Below are positions 10,291 to 23,374 of a stretch of DNA of 64,000 nucleotides, piece after piece; positions within the stretch are counted from its first letter, which is position 1, and each line of letters opens with the position of its first letter. The DNA lies in contig OY744523.1 of the NCBI GenBank assembly GCA_963556195.1, positions 73,387,288-73,451,287 on the forward strand, in the 5' to 3' direction. A program made the position numbers and the translations under genes. This DNA is from Sepiola atlantica (Eukaryota > Mollusca > Cephalopoda > Sepiida > Sepiolidae). The notes under the pieces are model-generated. The model was given only the letters and a program-made list of their open reading frames with translations, ran no database searches and was not told where the DNA came from.

Positions 10291-10723
10291 TATTTTTAGC
10301 AGCAATTCCACCACTCTTTTGCATCCGAAACGTTGGCATGAAGAGAACTGTGATTGCTTTTTTGATTTCAATAAATAATCGAGTAATCTATATATTATTG
10401 AAAAGTTCTGGTGTTTTCGAATTTGTCTGTTTGTACGTAAATGGAAACATGATTAGTTGAAAAAAGGAAAACGCGGAGTACACATTACTAAGTCAGTAGT
10501 TTACAATATCAATAGCTGAGTTTTAATCTCACGTTAGTCAAAATATTTTTTATAATTGGATAGGTGTTTTATAAACTTACAGAAATAAACATAACATCAT
10601 AACATAAAAAACATTACATGAATATTTTTATAGACATAAGAGTATTCGCCATTAGACTAGTGCTAATTATTTTTGCTTAAAATATTTCTAATGAGTTTCA
10701 AATAAATCCATCGTAGTTACTTA

Positions 10724-10829
10724 CAATACTAAGTAGCATGCACATATTAAGTAGCATGCAAATACTAAGTAGCATGCAAATACGAAGTAGCATGCAAATA
10801 CTAAGTAGCATGCAAATACTAAGTAGCAG
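10724..10829 (+). repeat. 18-bp tandem repeat with octamer motifs
   Basis: Six copies of AAGTAGCATGCAAATACT. Four internal copies hold a perfect ATGCAAAT. It lies just ahead of the satellite. Confidence 0.9.
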
Positions 10830-10989
10830 GTTTTTCAATAAAATTTCACAAATATTTTTCTTTTTACTAGCTATAAAGCAGTAGAAGCTAGGTAAAGATT
10901 GAAAACCAAAACACCAAAGTAGCGTACCAACACCACTCAATGTGAAGATATAAACCAGTCGTAAATCAAATAACAGAGCCTATTGGGGA

Positions 10990-13900
10990 AATGCTTTGAC
11001 ATAATTAAAAGTCTGTTTGAAACTTATGCGGACAGAGTCTCTTGTAGAGATGCTTGAACGTAACTAAATGAGCTGTTTGAAACTTATGCAGATAGACAGT
11101 CTCTTAGAGATGCTTGGACGTAGCTAAAAAGACTGTTTGAAACTTATAAAGAGAGACAGTCTTTTGTAGTGATGCTTAGCCATATCTAAAAAGGCTGTTT
11201 TAAACTAATGCTAGAAAAACAGTCTCTTGTAGACATGCTTAGACCTAACCAAAAAGACTGTTTGGAAATCATGTATACAGACAGAGTCTCTTGAAGAAAT
11301 GCTTGGATGTAGCTAAAAAGGCTGTTTGAAATATATGAAGATTGGACTGCACTAAAAATGATGTTTGAGACTTATGTGGATAGACACAGTCTCTTGTAGA
11401 GATGCTTGGATGTTACTAAAATGCTGTTTGAAACTCATTTGGACAGACAGTCTTGTGTATAGATTTTTTGATGTAGCTAAAAAAGTTGAGTCTCTTTTAG
11501 AGATTCTTAAACGTAGCTAATAAGGATTTTGTAAGTATTTTGTACAGATTCTTGGATGTAGCTAAAAAGGCTGTTTGAAACTTATGCGGACAGACAGATT
11601 ATCTTTTAGAGATGCTACGGTGTAGCAAAAAATTCTTTTTTTAAATTATGCGAATAGACAGAGTCTCTTGTAGAGATGTTTGGGCATAACTAAAAATGCT
11701 GTTTGAAACTTATGCTGACAGACAGAGGCTCTTATAGATAGGCTTTGACGTTGCTAAAAATGCTGTTTGAAACTTATGCTGATAGGTAGAGTCTCTTGTA
11801 GATATGTTTGGGCGTAGCTAAAAATGTCGTTTGAAACTAATGCAGACAGACCGAGTTCCTTTGTAGAGATGCTTGGACAGAGATTAAAAGGCTGTTTCAA
11901 ACTTATGCGGATAGACAGAATCTCTTGTAGAGATTCTTGGGCGTAGCTTACAAAGCTGTTTGAAACTTATGTGGACAGACAGAGTCTCTTTTTAAGATGA
12001 TCAGGTGTAGCTAAAATAGCTGTTTTAAACTCATGTAGACAGACAGTTTCTCTTAGAGATGCTTGGACGTAGCTAAAATGATGTTTGAAACTTATGTAGA
12101 CAGACAGAGTCTCATGTAGAGGTTCTGTTTGAAACTTATACAAATGGACTTTTAAGCTATGGATTAGGATTCTTTTTGTTAAGATGCTTGAACGTTGCTA
12201 AGATAGCTGTTTGAAAGTGATGCTGATTGACATAGTCTCTTGAAGAGATGCTTCGACGTAGCTAAAAGGTTGTTTGAAATTCATTCAGATAGATGGAGTC
12301 CCTTGTAGAGATAGTTGGATGTAGCTTAAAAAGCTGTTTGAGACTTATGCGCAATGATGGGGGCTCTTGTAGAGATTCTTATATGTACAAATAAGGCTGT
12401 TTAAACTCATGACGACATATCGAATCTTGTAGACAAAAAGAGTCTTTTGTAGTATTCTTTGGACGTACTTAAAAAAGCTGTTTGAAACTTATGTAGATCG
12501 AGTCTTTTGTAGTGATCATTGGACGTACTTAAAAAGGCTGTTTCAAACTTATGTAGACAAATAGAGTCTTTTGTAGTGATCTTTGGACGTACTAGAAACG
12601 GCTGTTTGAAACTTATATAGACAAATCGAGTCTTTTGGTAGTGATCCTTGTACGTACTTAAAAAAGCTGTTTGAAACTTATGTAGACAAATAGTGTCTTT
12701 TGTAGTGATCTTTGGACGTACTTAAGAAGGCTGTTTGAAACTTATGTAGACAAATAGAGTCTTTTGTAGTAATCATTGGACATACTTAAACAGGCTGTTT
12801 GAAACTTATGTAGACAAACAGAGTCTTTAGTAGTGATCTTTGGACGTACTTAAAAAGGCTATTTGAAACTTATGTAGACAAACAGAGTCTTTTGTAGTTA
12901 TCTTTGAGCGTACTTAAGATGGCTGTTTGAAACTTGCGTAGACAAATAGAGTTGTTTATAGTGATATTTGGACGTACTTAAAAAGCTGTTTGAAAATTAT
13001 GTAGACAAATAGAGTCTTTTGTAGTGATCTTTGGACGTACTTAAAACGGCTGTTTGAAACTTATGTAGACAAATAGAGTCTTTTGTAGTGATCTTTGGAT
13101 CTACTTAAGAAGGCTGTTTGAAACTTATGTAGACAAATAGAGTCTTTTGCAGTAATCATTGGACATACTTAAAACGGCTGTTTGAAACTTATGTAGACAA
13201 ATAAAGTCTTTTGTAGTGATCTTTTGACGTACTTAAAAAGGCTGTTTGAAACTTATGTAGACAAATAGAGTCTTTTGTAGTTATCTTTGGACGTACTTAA
13301 AAAGCTGTTTTAAACTTATGTAGACTATTAGAGTCTTTTGTAGTGATCTTTGGACGTACTTAAGAAAGCTGTTTGAAACTTTTATAGAAAAATAGAGTCT
13401 TTTGTAGTCATCTTTGTACGTACTTAAAAAGCTGTTTGAAACTTATGTAGACAAATAGAGTCTTTTTTAGTTATCTTTGGACGTACTTACAAAGCTGTTT
13501 GAAACTTACATAGACAAATAGAGTCTTTTGTAGTGATCTTTAGACGTTCTTAAGAAACCTGTTCGAAACTTATGTAGACAAATAGAGTCTTTTGTAGTGA
13601 TCTTTGGACGTACTTAAAAAGATGTTTGAAACTTATGTAGACAAATAGAGACTTTTGTAGTGACTTTAAGACGTACTTAAAAAGGCTATTTAAAACTTAT
13701 GTAGACAAATAAAGTCTTTTGTAGTGACTGTTGAACGTACTTACAAAGCTGTTTGAAACTTATGTAGACAAATAGAGTCTTTTGGTAGTGACCTTTGGAC
13801 GTACTTAAAAAAGCTGTTTGAAACTTGTGTAGACAAATAGAGTCTTTTGGTAGTGACCTTTGGACGTACTTAAAAAAGCTGTTTGAAACTTGTGTAGACA

Positions 13901-16900
13901 AATAGAGTCTTTTGTAGTGATCTTTGGACGTACTTAAAACGGCTGTTTGAAACGTATGTAGACAAATAGAGTCTTCTGTAGTGATCTTATGACGTACTTA
14001 AAAAGCTGTTTGAAACTTATGTAGACAAATAGAGTCTTTTGTAGTAATCTTTGGACGTACTTAAAAAGCTGTTTGAAACTTATGTAGACAAATAGAGTCT
14101 TTTGTAGTGATCTTTTGACGTACTTAAAAAGGCTGTTTGAAACTTATGTAGACAAATAGAGTCGTTTGTAGTGATCTTATGACGTACTTAAAAGGCTGTT
14201 TGAAACTTATGTAGACTATTAGAGTCTTTTGTAGTGATCTTTAGACGTACTTAAAAAGCTGTTTGAAACTTATGTAGACAAATAGAGTCTTTTGTAGTGA
14301 TCTTTGGACGTACTTAAAACGGCTGTTTGAAACTTATGTAGACAAATAGAGTATTTTGTAGTGATCTTATGACGTACTTAAACAGCTGTTTGAAACGTAT
14401 GTAGACAAATAGAGTCTTTTGTAGTAATCTTTGGACGTACTTAAAAAGCTGTTTGCAACTTGTGTAGACAAATAGAGTCTTTTGTAGTGATCTTTGGACG
14501 TACTTAAGAAAGCTGTTTGAAACTTACGTAGACAAATAGAGTCCTTTGTAGTGATCTTTGGACGTACTTAAGAAAGCTGTTCGAAACTTATGTAGACAAA
14601 TAGAGTCTTTTGTAGTGATCTTTGGACGTACTTAAGAAATCTGTTTGAAACTTATGTAGACAAATAGAGTCTTTTGTAGTGATCTTTGGACGTACTTAAG
14701 AAAGCTGTTGTAACTTATGTAGACAAATAGAGTCTTTTGTAGTTGTTTTTAAAACTTTCTTAAGAAACCTCATCGAGACTTATGTAGACAAATAGAGTCT
14801 TTTGTAGTGATCTTTGGACGTACTTAAAAAGCTGTTTGAAACTTATGTAGACAAATAGAGACTTTTGTAGTGACTTTAAGACGTATTTAAAAAGGCTGTT
14901 TAAAACGTATGTAGACAAATAAAGTCTTTTGTAGTGACTGTTGGACGTACTAACAAAGCTGTTTTAAAATTATGTAGACAAATAGAGTCTTTTGGTAGTG
15001 ATCTTTGTACGTACTTAAGAAGGCTGTTTGAAACTTATGTAGACAAATAGAGTCTTTTGCAGTAATCATTGGACATACTTAAAAAGGCTGTTTGAAACTT
15101 ATGTAGACAAACAGAGTCTTTTGTAGTGATCTTTGGACGTACTTAAGAAGGCTGTTTGAAACTTGTGTAGACAAATAGATTCTTTTGTAGTGATCTTTGG
15201 ACGTACTAAAAAAGGCTGTTTGAAACTTATGTAGACAAATAGAGTCTTTTGTAGTGATCTTTGGACGTACTTAAAAAGGCTATTTGAAACTTATGTAGAC
15301 AAACAGAGTCTTTTGTAGTTATCTTTGGGCGTACTTAAGAAGGCTGTTTGAAACTTGTGTAGACAAATAGAGTTGTTTATAGTGATATTTGGACGTACTT
15401 AAATAGCTTTTTGAAAATTATGTGGACAAATAGAGTCTTTTGTAGTGATCTTTGGACGTACTTAAAACGGCTGTTTGAAACTTATGTCGACAAATAGAGT
15501 ATTTTGTAGTGATCTTATGACGTACTTAAAAAGCTGTTTGAAACTTATGTAGACTAATAGAGTCTTTTGTAGTTATCTTTGGACGTACTTAAAAAGTTGT
15601 TTGCAAGTTGTGTAGACAAATAGAGTCTTTTGTAGTGATCTTTGGACGTACTTAAGAAAGCTGTTTGAAACTTACGTAGACAAATAGAGTCTTTTGTGGT
15701 GATCTTTGGACGTACTTAAGAAAGCTGTTCGAAACTTATGTAGACAAATATAGTGTTTTGTAGTGATCTTTGGACGTACTTAAGAAGGCTGTTTGAAACT
15801 TGTGTAGACAAATAGAGTCTTTTGGTAGTGACCTTTGGACGTACGTAAAAAAGCTGTTTGAAACTTGTGTAGACAAATAGAGTCTTTTGTAGTGATCTTT
15901 GGACGTACTTAAAACGGCTGTTTGAAACGTATGTAGACAAATAGAGTCTTCTGTAGTGATCTTATGACGTACTTAAAAAGCTGTTTGAAACTTATGTAGA
16001 CAAATAGAGTCTTTTGTAGTAATCTTTGGACGTACTTAAAAAGCTGTTTGAAACTTATGTAGACAAATAGAGTCTTTTGTAGTGATCTTTTGACGTACTT
16101 AAAAAGGCTGTTTGAAACTTATGTAGACAAATAGAGTCGTTTGTAGTGATCTTATGACGTACTTAAAAGGCTGTTTGAAACTTATGTAAACTATTAGAGT
16201 CTTTTGTAGTGATCTTTAGACGTACTTAAAAAGCTGTTTGAAACTTATGTAGACAAATAGAGTCTTTTGTAGTGATCTTTGGACGTACTTAAAACGGCTG
16301 TTTGAAACTTATGTAGACAAATAGAGTATTTTGTAGTGATCTTTGGACGTACTAAAAAAGGCTGTTTGAAACTTATGTAGACAAATAGAGTCTTTTGTAG
16401 TGATCTTTGGACGTACTTAAAAAGGCTATTTGAAACTTATGTAGACAAACAGAGTCTTTTGTAGTTATCTTTGGGCGTACTTAAGAAGGCTGTTTGAAAC
16501 TTGTGTAGACAAATAGAGTTGTTTATAGTGATATTTGGACGTACTTAAATAGCTTTTTGAAAATTATGTGGACAAATAGAGTCTTTTGTAGTGATCTTTG
16601 GACGTACTTAAAACGGCTGTTTGAAACTTATGTCGACAAATAGAGTATTTTGTAGTGATCTTATGACGTACTTAAAAAGCTGTTTGAAACTTATGTAGAC
16701 AAATAGAGTCTTTTGTAGTTATCTTTGGACGTACTTAAAAAGTTGTTTGCAAGTTGTGTAGACAAATAGAGTCTTTTGTAGTGATCTTTGGACGTACTTA
16801 AGAAAGCTGTTTGAAACTTACGTAGACAAATAGAGTCTTTTGTGGTGATCTTTGGACGTACTTAAGAAAGCTGTTCGAAACTTATGTAGACAAATATAGT

Positions 16901-19900
16901 GTTTTGTAGTGATCTTTGGACGTACTTAAGAAGGCTGTTTGAAACTTGTGTAGACAAATAGAGTCTTTTGGTAGTGACCTTTGGACGTACTTAAAAAAGC
17001 TGTTTGAAACTTGTGTAGACAAATAGAGTCTTTTGTAGTGATCTTTGGACGTACTTAAAACGGCTGTTTGAAACGTATGTAGACAAATAGAGTCTTCTGT
17101 AGTGATCTTATGACGTACTTAAAAAGCTGTTTGAAACTTATGTAGACAAATAGAGTCTTTTGTAGTAATCTTTGGACGTACTTAAAAAGCTGTTTGAAAC
17201 TTATGTAGACAAATAGAGTCTTTTGTAGTGATCTTTTGACGTACTTAAAAAGGCTGTTTGAAACTTATGTAGACAAATAGAGTCGTTTGTAGTGATCTTA
17301 TGACGTACTTAAAAGGCTGTTTGAAACTTATGTAGACTATTAGAGTCTTTTGTAGTGATCTTTAGACGTACTTAAAAAGCTGTTTGAAACTTATGTAGAC
17401 AAATAGAGTCTTTTGTAGTGATCTTTGGACGTACTTAAAACGGCTGTTTGAAACTTATGTAGACAAATAGAGTATTTTGTAGTGATCTTATGACGTACTT
17501 AAACAGCTGTTTGAAACGTATGTAGACAAATAGAGTCTTTTGTAGTTATCTTTGGACGTACTTAAAAAGCTGTTTGCAACTTGTGTAGACAAATAGAGTC
17601 TTTTGTAGTGATCTTTGGACGTACTTAAGAAAGCTGTTTGAAACTTACGTAGACAAATAGAGTCCTTTGTAGTGATCTTTAGACGTACTTAAGAAAGCTG
17701 TTTGAAACTTGTGTAGACAAATAGAGTATTTTGTAGTTATCATTGGACGTACTTAAAAAGCTGTTTGAAACTTATGTAGACAAACAGAGTCTTTTGGTAT
17801 TTATCTTTGGACGTACTTAAGAAGGCTGTTTGAAACTTGTGTAGACAAATAGAGTCTTTTGGTAGTGACCTTTGGACGTACGTAAAAAAGCTGTTTGAAA
17901 CTTGTGTAGACAAATAGAGTCTTTTGTAGTGATCTTTGGACGTACTTAAAACGGCTGTTTGAAACGTATGTAGACAAATAGAGTCTTCTGTAGTGATCTT
18001 ATGACGTACTTAAAAAGCTGTTTGAAACTTATGTAGACAAATAGAGTCTTTTGTAGTAATCTTTGGACGTACTTAAAAAGCTGTTTGAAACTTATGTAGA
18101 CAAATAGAGTCTTTTGTAGTGATCTTTTGACGTACTTAAAAAGGCTGTTTGAAACTTATGTAGACAAATAGAGTCGTTTGTAGTGATCTTATGACGTACT
18201 TAAAAGGCTGTTTGAAACTTATGTAGACTATTAGAGTCTTTTGTAGTGATCTTTAGACGTACTTAAAAAGCTGTTTGAAACTTATGTAGACAAATAGAGT
18301 CTTTTGTAGTGATCTTTGGACGTACTTAAAACGGCTGTTTGAAACTTATGTAGACAAATAGAGTATTTTGTAGTGATCTTTGGACGTACTAAAAAAGGCT
18401 GTTTGAAACTTATGTAGACAAATAGAGTCTTTTGTAGTGATCTTTGGACGTACTTAAAAAGGCTATTTGAAACTTATGTAGACAAACAGAGTCTTTTGTA
18501 GTTATCTTTGGGCGTACTTAAGAAGGCTGTTTGAAACTTGTGTAGACAAATAGAGTTGTTTATAGTGATATTTGGACGTACTTAAATAGCTTTTTGAAAA
18601 TTATGTGGACAAATAGAGTCTTTTGTAGTGATCTTTGGACGTACTTAAAACGGCTGTTTGAAACTTATGTCGACAAATAGAGTATTTTGTAGTGATCTTA
18701 TGACGTACTTAAAAAGCTGTTTGAAACTTATGTAGACAAATAGAGTCTTTTGTAGTTATCTTTGGACGTACTTAAAAAGTTGTTTGCAAGTTGTGTAGAC
18801 AAATAGAGTCTTTTGTAGTGATCTTTGGACGTACTTAAGAAAGCTGTTTGAAACTTACGTAGACAAATAGAGTCTTTTGTGGTGATCTTTGGACGTACTT
18901 AAGAAACCTGTTCGAAACTTATGTAGACAAATAGAGTCTTTTGTAGTGATCTTTGGACGTACTTAAGAAGGCTGTTTGAAACTTGTGTAGACAAATAGAG
19001 TCTTTTGGTAGTGACCTTTGGACGTACTTAAAAAAGCTGTTTGAAACTTGTGTAGACAAATAGAGTCTTTTGTAGTGATCTTTGGACGTACTTAAAACGG
19101 CTGTTTGAAACGTATGTAGACAAATAGAGTCTTCTGTAGTGATCTTATGACGTACTTAAAAAGCTGTTTGAAACTTATGTAGACAAATAGAGTCTTTTGT
19201 AGTAATCTTTGGACGTACTTAAAAAGCTGTTTGAAACTTATGTAGACAAATAGAGTCTTTTGTAGTGATCTTTTGACGTACTTAAAAAGGCTGTTTGAAA
19301 CTTATGTAGACAAATAGAGTCGTTTGTAGTGATCTTATGACGTACTTAAAAGGCTGTTTGAAACTTATGTAGACTATTAGAGTCTTTTGTAGTGATCTTT
19401 AGACGTACTTAAAAAGCTGTTTGAAACTTATGTAGACAAATAGAGTCTTTTGTAGTGATCTTTGGACGTACTTAAGAAAGCTGTTTGAAACTTACGTAGA
19501 CAAATAGAGTCCTTTGTAGTGATCTTTGGACGTACTTAAGAAAGCTGTTTGAAACTTGTGTAGACAAATAGAGTATTTTGTAGTTATCATTGGACGTACT
19601 TAAAAAGCTGTTTGAAACTTATGTAGACAAACAGAGTCTTTTGGTATTTATCTTTGGACGTACTTAAGAAGGCTATTTGAAACTTGTGTATACGAATAGA
19701 GTCTTTTGTAGTGATCTTTGGAAGTACTTAAAAAGCTGTTTGAAACTTATGTAGATAAATAGAGTCTTTTGTATTAATCGTTGGACTACTTAAAAGGCTG
19801 TTTAAACTTTATGTAGACAAATAGAGTCTTTTGTAGTGATCTTATGAGTTACTGAAAAAGGCCGTTCGAAACTTATGTAGACAAACAGAGTCTGTTGTAG

Positions 19901-20420
19901 TGATCTTTGGACGTACGTAAAAATGTTGTTTTAAGCTTATGTAGACAAATAGAGTCATGTGTAGTGATCTTTGGACGTACTTAAAAAGGCTGTTTGAAAC
20001 GTATGTAGACAAATAGAGTCTTTCGTAGTGATCTTTGGACGTACTTAAAAAGGCTGTTTGAAACTTATGTAGACAAATAGAGTCTTTTGTAGTAATCGTT
20101 GGACGTACTTAAAAAGCTGTTTAAAACTTATATAGACAAACAGAGTCTTTTGTAGTGATCTTTGGACGTACTATAAAAGACTGTTTGAAACTTATCTAGA
20201 CATACATGGATTCTTGTATAGATGCTTGGACGTAGCAAAAAATGCTGTTTGAAACTTATGCAGACGGACAGAGTCTTTTGTAGAGATTCTTGGACATTGC
20301 TAAAAAGCCTGTTATAACCTGATGCAGACTGACAGAATCTCTTGTAGAGATTCTTGAACGTAGCTAATAGGGATGTTTGAAACTTATCCGGACAGACAGA
20401 GTCTATTGTAGAGATGCTGA
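10990..20420 (+). repeat. Satellite array, ~63.7-bp monomer, ~148 copies
   Basis: A continuous head-to-tail array. The core monomer reads GGCTGTTTGAAACTTATGTAG, then ACAAATAGAGTCTTTTGTAG, then TGATCTTTGGACGTACTTAA plus A-run. Both edges (about 10990-12440 and 20200-20420) use a related older form with TCTCTTGTAGAGATGCTTGG and GCGGACAGACAG; the middle is far more uniform. Inside it are higher-order repeats: a private variant (GTCTTCTGTAG) occurs at 13971, 15946, 17092, 17983 and 19129, giving spacings of 1146, 891 and 1146 bp for the last four. A second marker (AGTTGTTTATAG at 15371, 16517, 18554) gives the same figures. Small minus-strand open frames in it are repeat artefacts. Confidence 0.97.
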
Positions 20421-21064
20421 GATTCATACAAAAAAGTCATTTTTCTTCAATCTACGCGTTTACTGACAATAATGCTATTTCAAATATTAACAGGACAGAC
20501 TAATGAAATTCTATTTCAATATTAAGTGTAAGAGGCCCTACAGACAGAGCCTCTTAATAGATAAGATGTGGCCATTAAATCGGTAAGTATGACAGACTGA
20601 CAAGTGGATAAAAAATTTAAAAAAACAAATACTGAAAAACAAATGAAATATGCATCCAGACTTGTAACCATGCAACAAAAACATTTGTAAATTGTAACTT
20701 AAAATACAAGCTCAACCCACACACAATCGCCGAGGCAAAATACTTTTTTCTCTTTAAAGGAAAAGAAAAAATAACGTTTATTTATATATATATGTGCTTA
20801 AAGAAGCTTTGAGTCATTTTAAACAAAGAAAGAAAATGCAGTTTCAATTCCCAAGAGAAACTAACTAAATCCAAGATATCGCAGACCTAGCACTTGCATA
20901 AGCCGACCCACCGTGGGAAAATTCATAAATAAAAAAGGGGATGTAAATATCTAACAGTGAAACAAAAACAGGGAACCTTTACTTGAGCATGAAATATTTA
21001 AACGGGAATCATCAGCTGTTTACCATGTAACTATTCTGGAGATTTAAAAACAGGACAGTTTTAA

Positions 21065-21066
<2 letters not shown>
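20421..21066. other. No recognised gene
   Basis: AT-rich unique-looking DNA with no open frame of note. Confidence 0.5.

Positions 21067-21068
<2 letters not shown>

Positions 21069-21132
<64 letters not shown>
21069..21132. repeat. (TA)n microsatellite
   Basis: About 32 TA units, directly abutting the MITE-like element. Confidence 0.98.
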
Positions 21133-21135
<3 letters not shown>

Positions 21136-21308
21136 CAGAAGATCAGAGCAACATCGGTACTGTCGGATTCAAATTCAAAATTGTCAGCCTCTGTCTATGT
21201 CTCCTCCATAACAGATGCATAAGAGAGCTGGGTAAAGAAGACCAATTATAGGTTCCCTATTTCGCAATTTGAAACCGACGGTACCGATGTTGTTCTGATC
21301 TTCTGTAA
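21133..21308. mobile_element. MITE-like element with ~40-bp inverted ends and TA flanks
   Basis: The left end TTACAGAAGATCAGAGCAAC continues to about 21175 and the right end (about 21265-21308) is its inverted complement with only a few mismatches. TA borders both ends. About 176 bp, non-coding. TA flanks fit a Tc1/mariner-type derivative, but since it sits in a TA microsatellite the target duplication is not proof. Confidence 0.65.
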
Positions 21309-21376
21309 TACATATATAAATAAATAGTATGCTTTTAATAAGTGAACACTCTGCTTAGGTTCTCTCCCACTAATCC

Positions 21377-21379
<3 letters not shown>

Positions 21380-21430
<51 letters not shown>
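21380..21430. repeat. (TA)n microsatellite
   Basis: About 25 TA units; the open frame crossing it is not a gene. Confidence 0.98.
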
Positions 21431-21434
<4 letters not shown>

Positions 21435-21826
21435 TTAAATAAAATCCAAACGCTTAAACTCAAACATTTCACGCTAGTCAATACTGACTCAAGCTTTTTG
21501 ATTTCCTCTTATCGATGTTTTCTAATTTGTAGCTTTTATTAGGGGTAGTCGGTAACATATAGGCTTGTCTTTGGCACATACAGTACAAGACAAATGTTAA
21601 TAAATTCTATTGCCTCCAGAGACATTTACTGGTCAACATCTTTCACACGCTGTCAACAAATCTCTTTTAAACTTGTCTACGTCTGTCTTTATTCAAGGGA
21701 AGTTAGTAATCTGTCATCTGACATAATCTCTTTTTCTTATTAACTGATTAGTACATTCTTCAGAGGCAATATTCTGTTAAATATCTTGCTTATTGGTTCA
21801 TTTAGTCCCTACAAAATTTCCTAACC

Positions 21827-22262
21827 TCCCTCTCAAATGAGAATATGCATCCCTGCAAACTGAAAAACACATGGAAACTTCGCATAAACAAGAAAAAACT
21901 TCTACAAAAGGTCAAGGAAGAATGAAAGTGAATCATTTGATTACCCAAAAAGCAGCCAAAGTAGGCAGAGTAATGTTGGCTTCTTAGAAGATAGCACATG
22001 TGATTGAAAAACTATTGGTGAATCTCATACTATTGGTGAATCTCATACTATTGGTGAATCTCATACTATTGGTGAATCTCTGATCATGCCTGCAATCATG
22101 AATCAGAGTCCGCAAGAGGTAACTAGTGTTATTCTTTTGAGTAACATTTGAGTTTCACGACACATTGAGGAAATGGCAGTTGATGTTGAAAACCAATTAG
22201 TTTCAAAACTGCAGGTGAAGGAATTCTCACTTCAACTGGATGAATAAACTTTATAGGAATGA
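21827..22262 (+). pseudogene. hAT transposase relic (ZBED5-like), with internal 18-bp duplications
   Basis: Plus-strand fragments match the start of hAT transposases of the ZBED5/FAM200 kind. NENMHPCKLK (end of a BED finger) is near 21836, followed by a Lys-rich linker, a KVGRVMLAS-type segment near 21958, an HTIGES...LIMPAI segment, and RHIEEMAVDVENQLVSKLQ leading to FSLQLDE near 22230. Frames change several times and stops interrupt it. The codons for HTIGES are expanded into four tandem 18-bp copies (22011-22081). No later catalytic parts were recognised. Confidence 0.75.
22011..22081 (+). repeat. 18-bp tandem repeat inside hAT relic
   Basis: Four copies of CTATTGGTGAATCTCATA; the last one diverges. 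Confidence 0.95.
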
Positions 22263-22869
22263 ATCTGGGTATAAATGACAAGACTCATCCTATAATTAAA
22301 TAAGAATAGGAAAGAAGGAAATAAGACTGATTAACAAAAGAAAAGCATTTATATAAATATCAACAATGTATACAGTTGAAAGTTCATGTTACATGCACAA
22401 ATATCCGGAGCATAAATTGTTCTTTCGTGAAAAGAAGAAAAATGAATTACTCTGTAAGAACAATGTGTGTGCATTATTACTTTCTCTGTGACAATATATG
22501 TGTATGCCATGTGGGTGACATTGTATGATAGCAGTCCTTGAAGGCTGATGGATGGCAGTAAAAGAAGGAAAGTCTATACTCCATGCTGGCTAAAATGCAT
22601 CAAACTTGTTCTTTTGTCGGCACAAAGATGTAAATAGTTCATTAACAAATTACTACGTGAAGTTGTCTGATTGGCCACATCAGTAACTCTCTGCAAAAAG
22701 AAATAGATCAAAAATAGTTTGTCGCTGCTACAAGTTTACTTGCTTATTCTGCTTTTTTGATAGAATTTGTGTGGATTTTTTATGTTGATGATATATGGTA
22801 GGTGCTCCAATTACTGTAATACATTCACAGCAAGAACTCATCTAGCTACAACTACAGCAAAGAACTTTA

Positions 22870-22870
<1 letters not shown>
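22263..22870. other. No clear gene
   Basis: Near 22760-22795 a short stretch reads WIFYVDDIW, reminiscent of an RT catalytic box, but too little surrounds it to assign. Confidence 0.3.

Positions 22871-22872
<2 letters not shown>

Positions 22873-22941
<69 letters not shown>
22873..22941. repeat. (CT)n microsatellite
   Basis: About 35 CT units, immediately before an L2-like LINE end. Confidence 0.98.
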
Positions 22942-22943
<2 letters not shown>

Positions 22944-22944
22944 C

Positions 22945-23240
22945 AAATCCAAACGAAACTTCCATCAACAAAGTTTCTTTTGAAGAACATCCAATCTGTG
23001 GAACAAGATATCATGAGACTGCTTCCCAACCGACTACAGCATGGTCGTCTTCAAGTGTAATGTAAACAAATACTTGATGAGCCGCCTTCTTGGATATTCA
23101 ATTCTTTTTAAGTAATCTTTTCTGCCCATCCCACCCATTGCTTCCGGTCTTCTTGTTGTAGCGATTATCATTCAACTGACAATCTCTTTAACCCTTATCC
23201 TCGAGTGGCCTGCGGTCCTTGATAAGCGGGGAACCATTAG
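22945..23240 (+). pseudogene. L2/CR1-like LINE 3' end
   Basis: C-terminal RT remnant, frameshifted (FKCNVNKYL block near 23050), then a 3' UTR with TAACCCTTATCCTCGAGTGG at 23191. Uninterrupted counterpart of 5379-5615 plus 9618-9690. Confidence 0.75.
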
Positions 23241-23374
23241 AAAAAAAAATTACAAAATGTCAAGAACTTTGACAGAAACTTGTTGATGCAAGGAGTGACA
23301 TCTACCTGCCTGACATATATGATAAGCTATTTTCTATAAATAATATTATGGAATGTGTTCTTCAGAATTATGTG

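Noticed and set aside
13686..15940. Minus-strand small repeat proteins
   Set aside because: Lie inside the satellite and follow its monomer period.
10990..20420. CRISPR-like array of 60-bp units
   Set aside because: No distinct spacers: the whole monomer is repeated, and the setting is eukaryotic.
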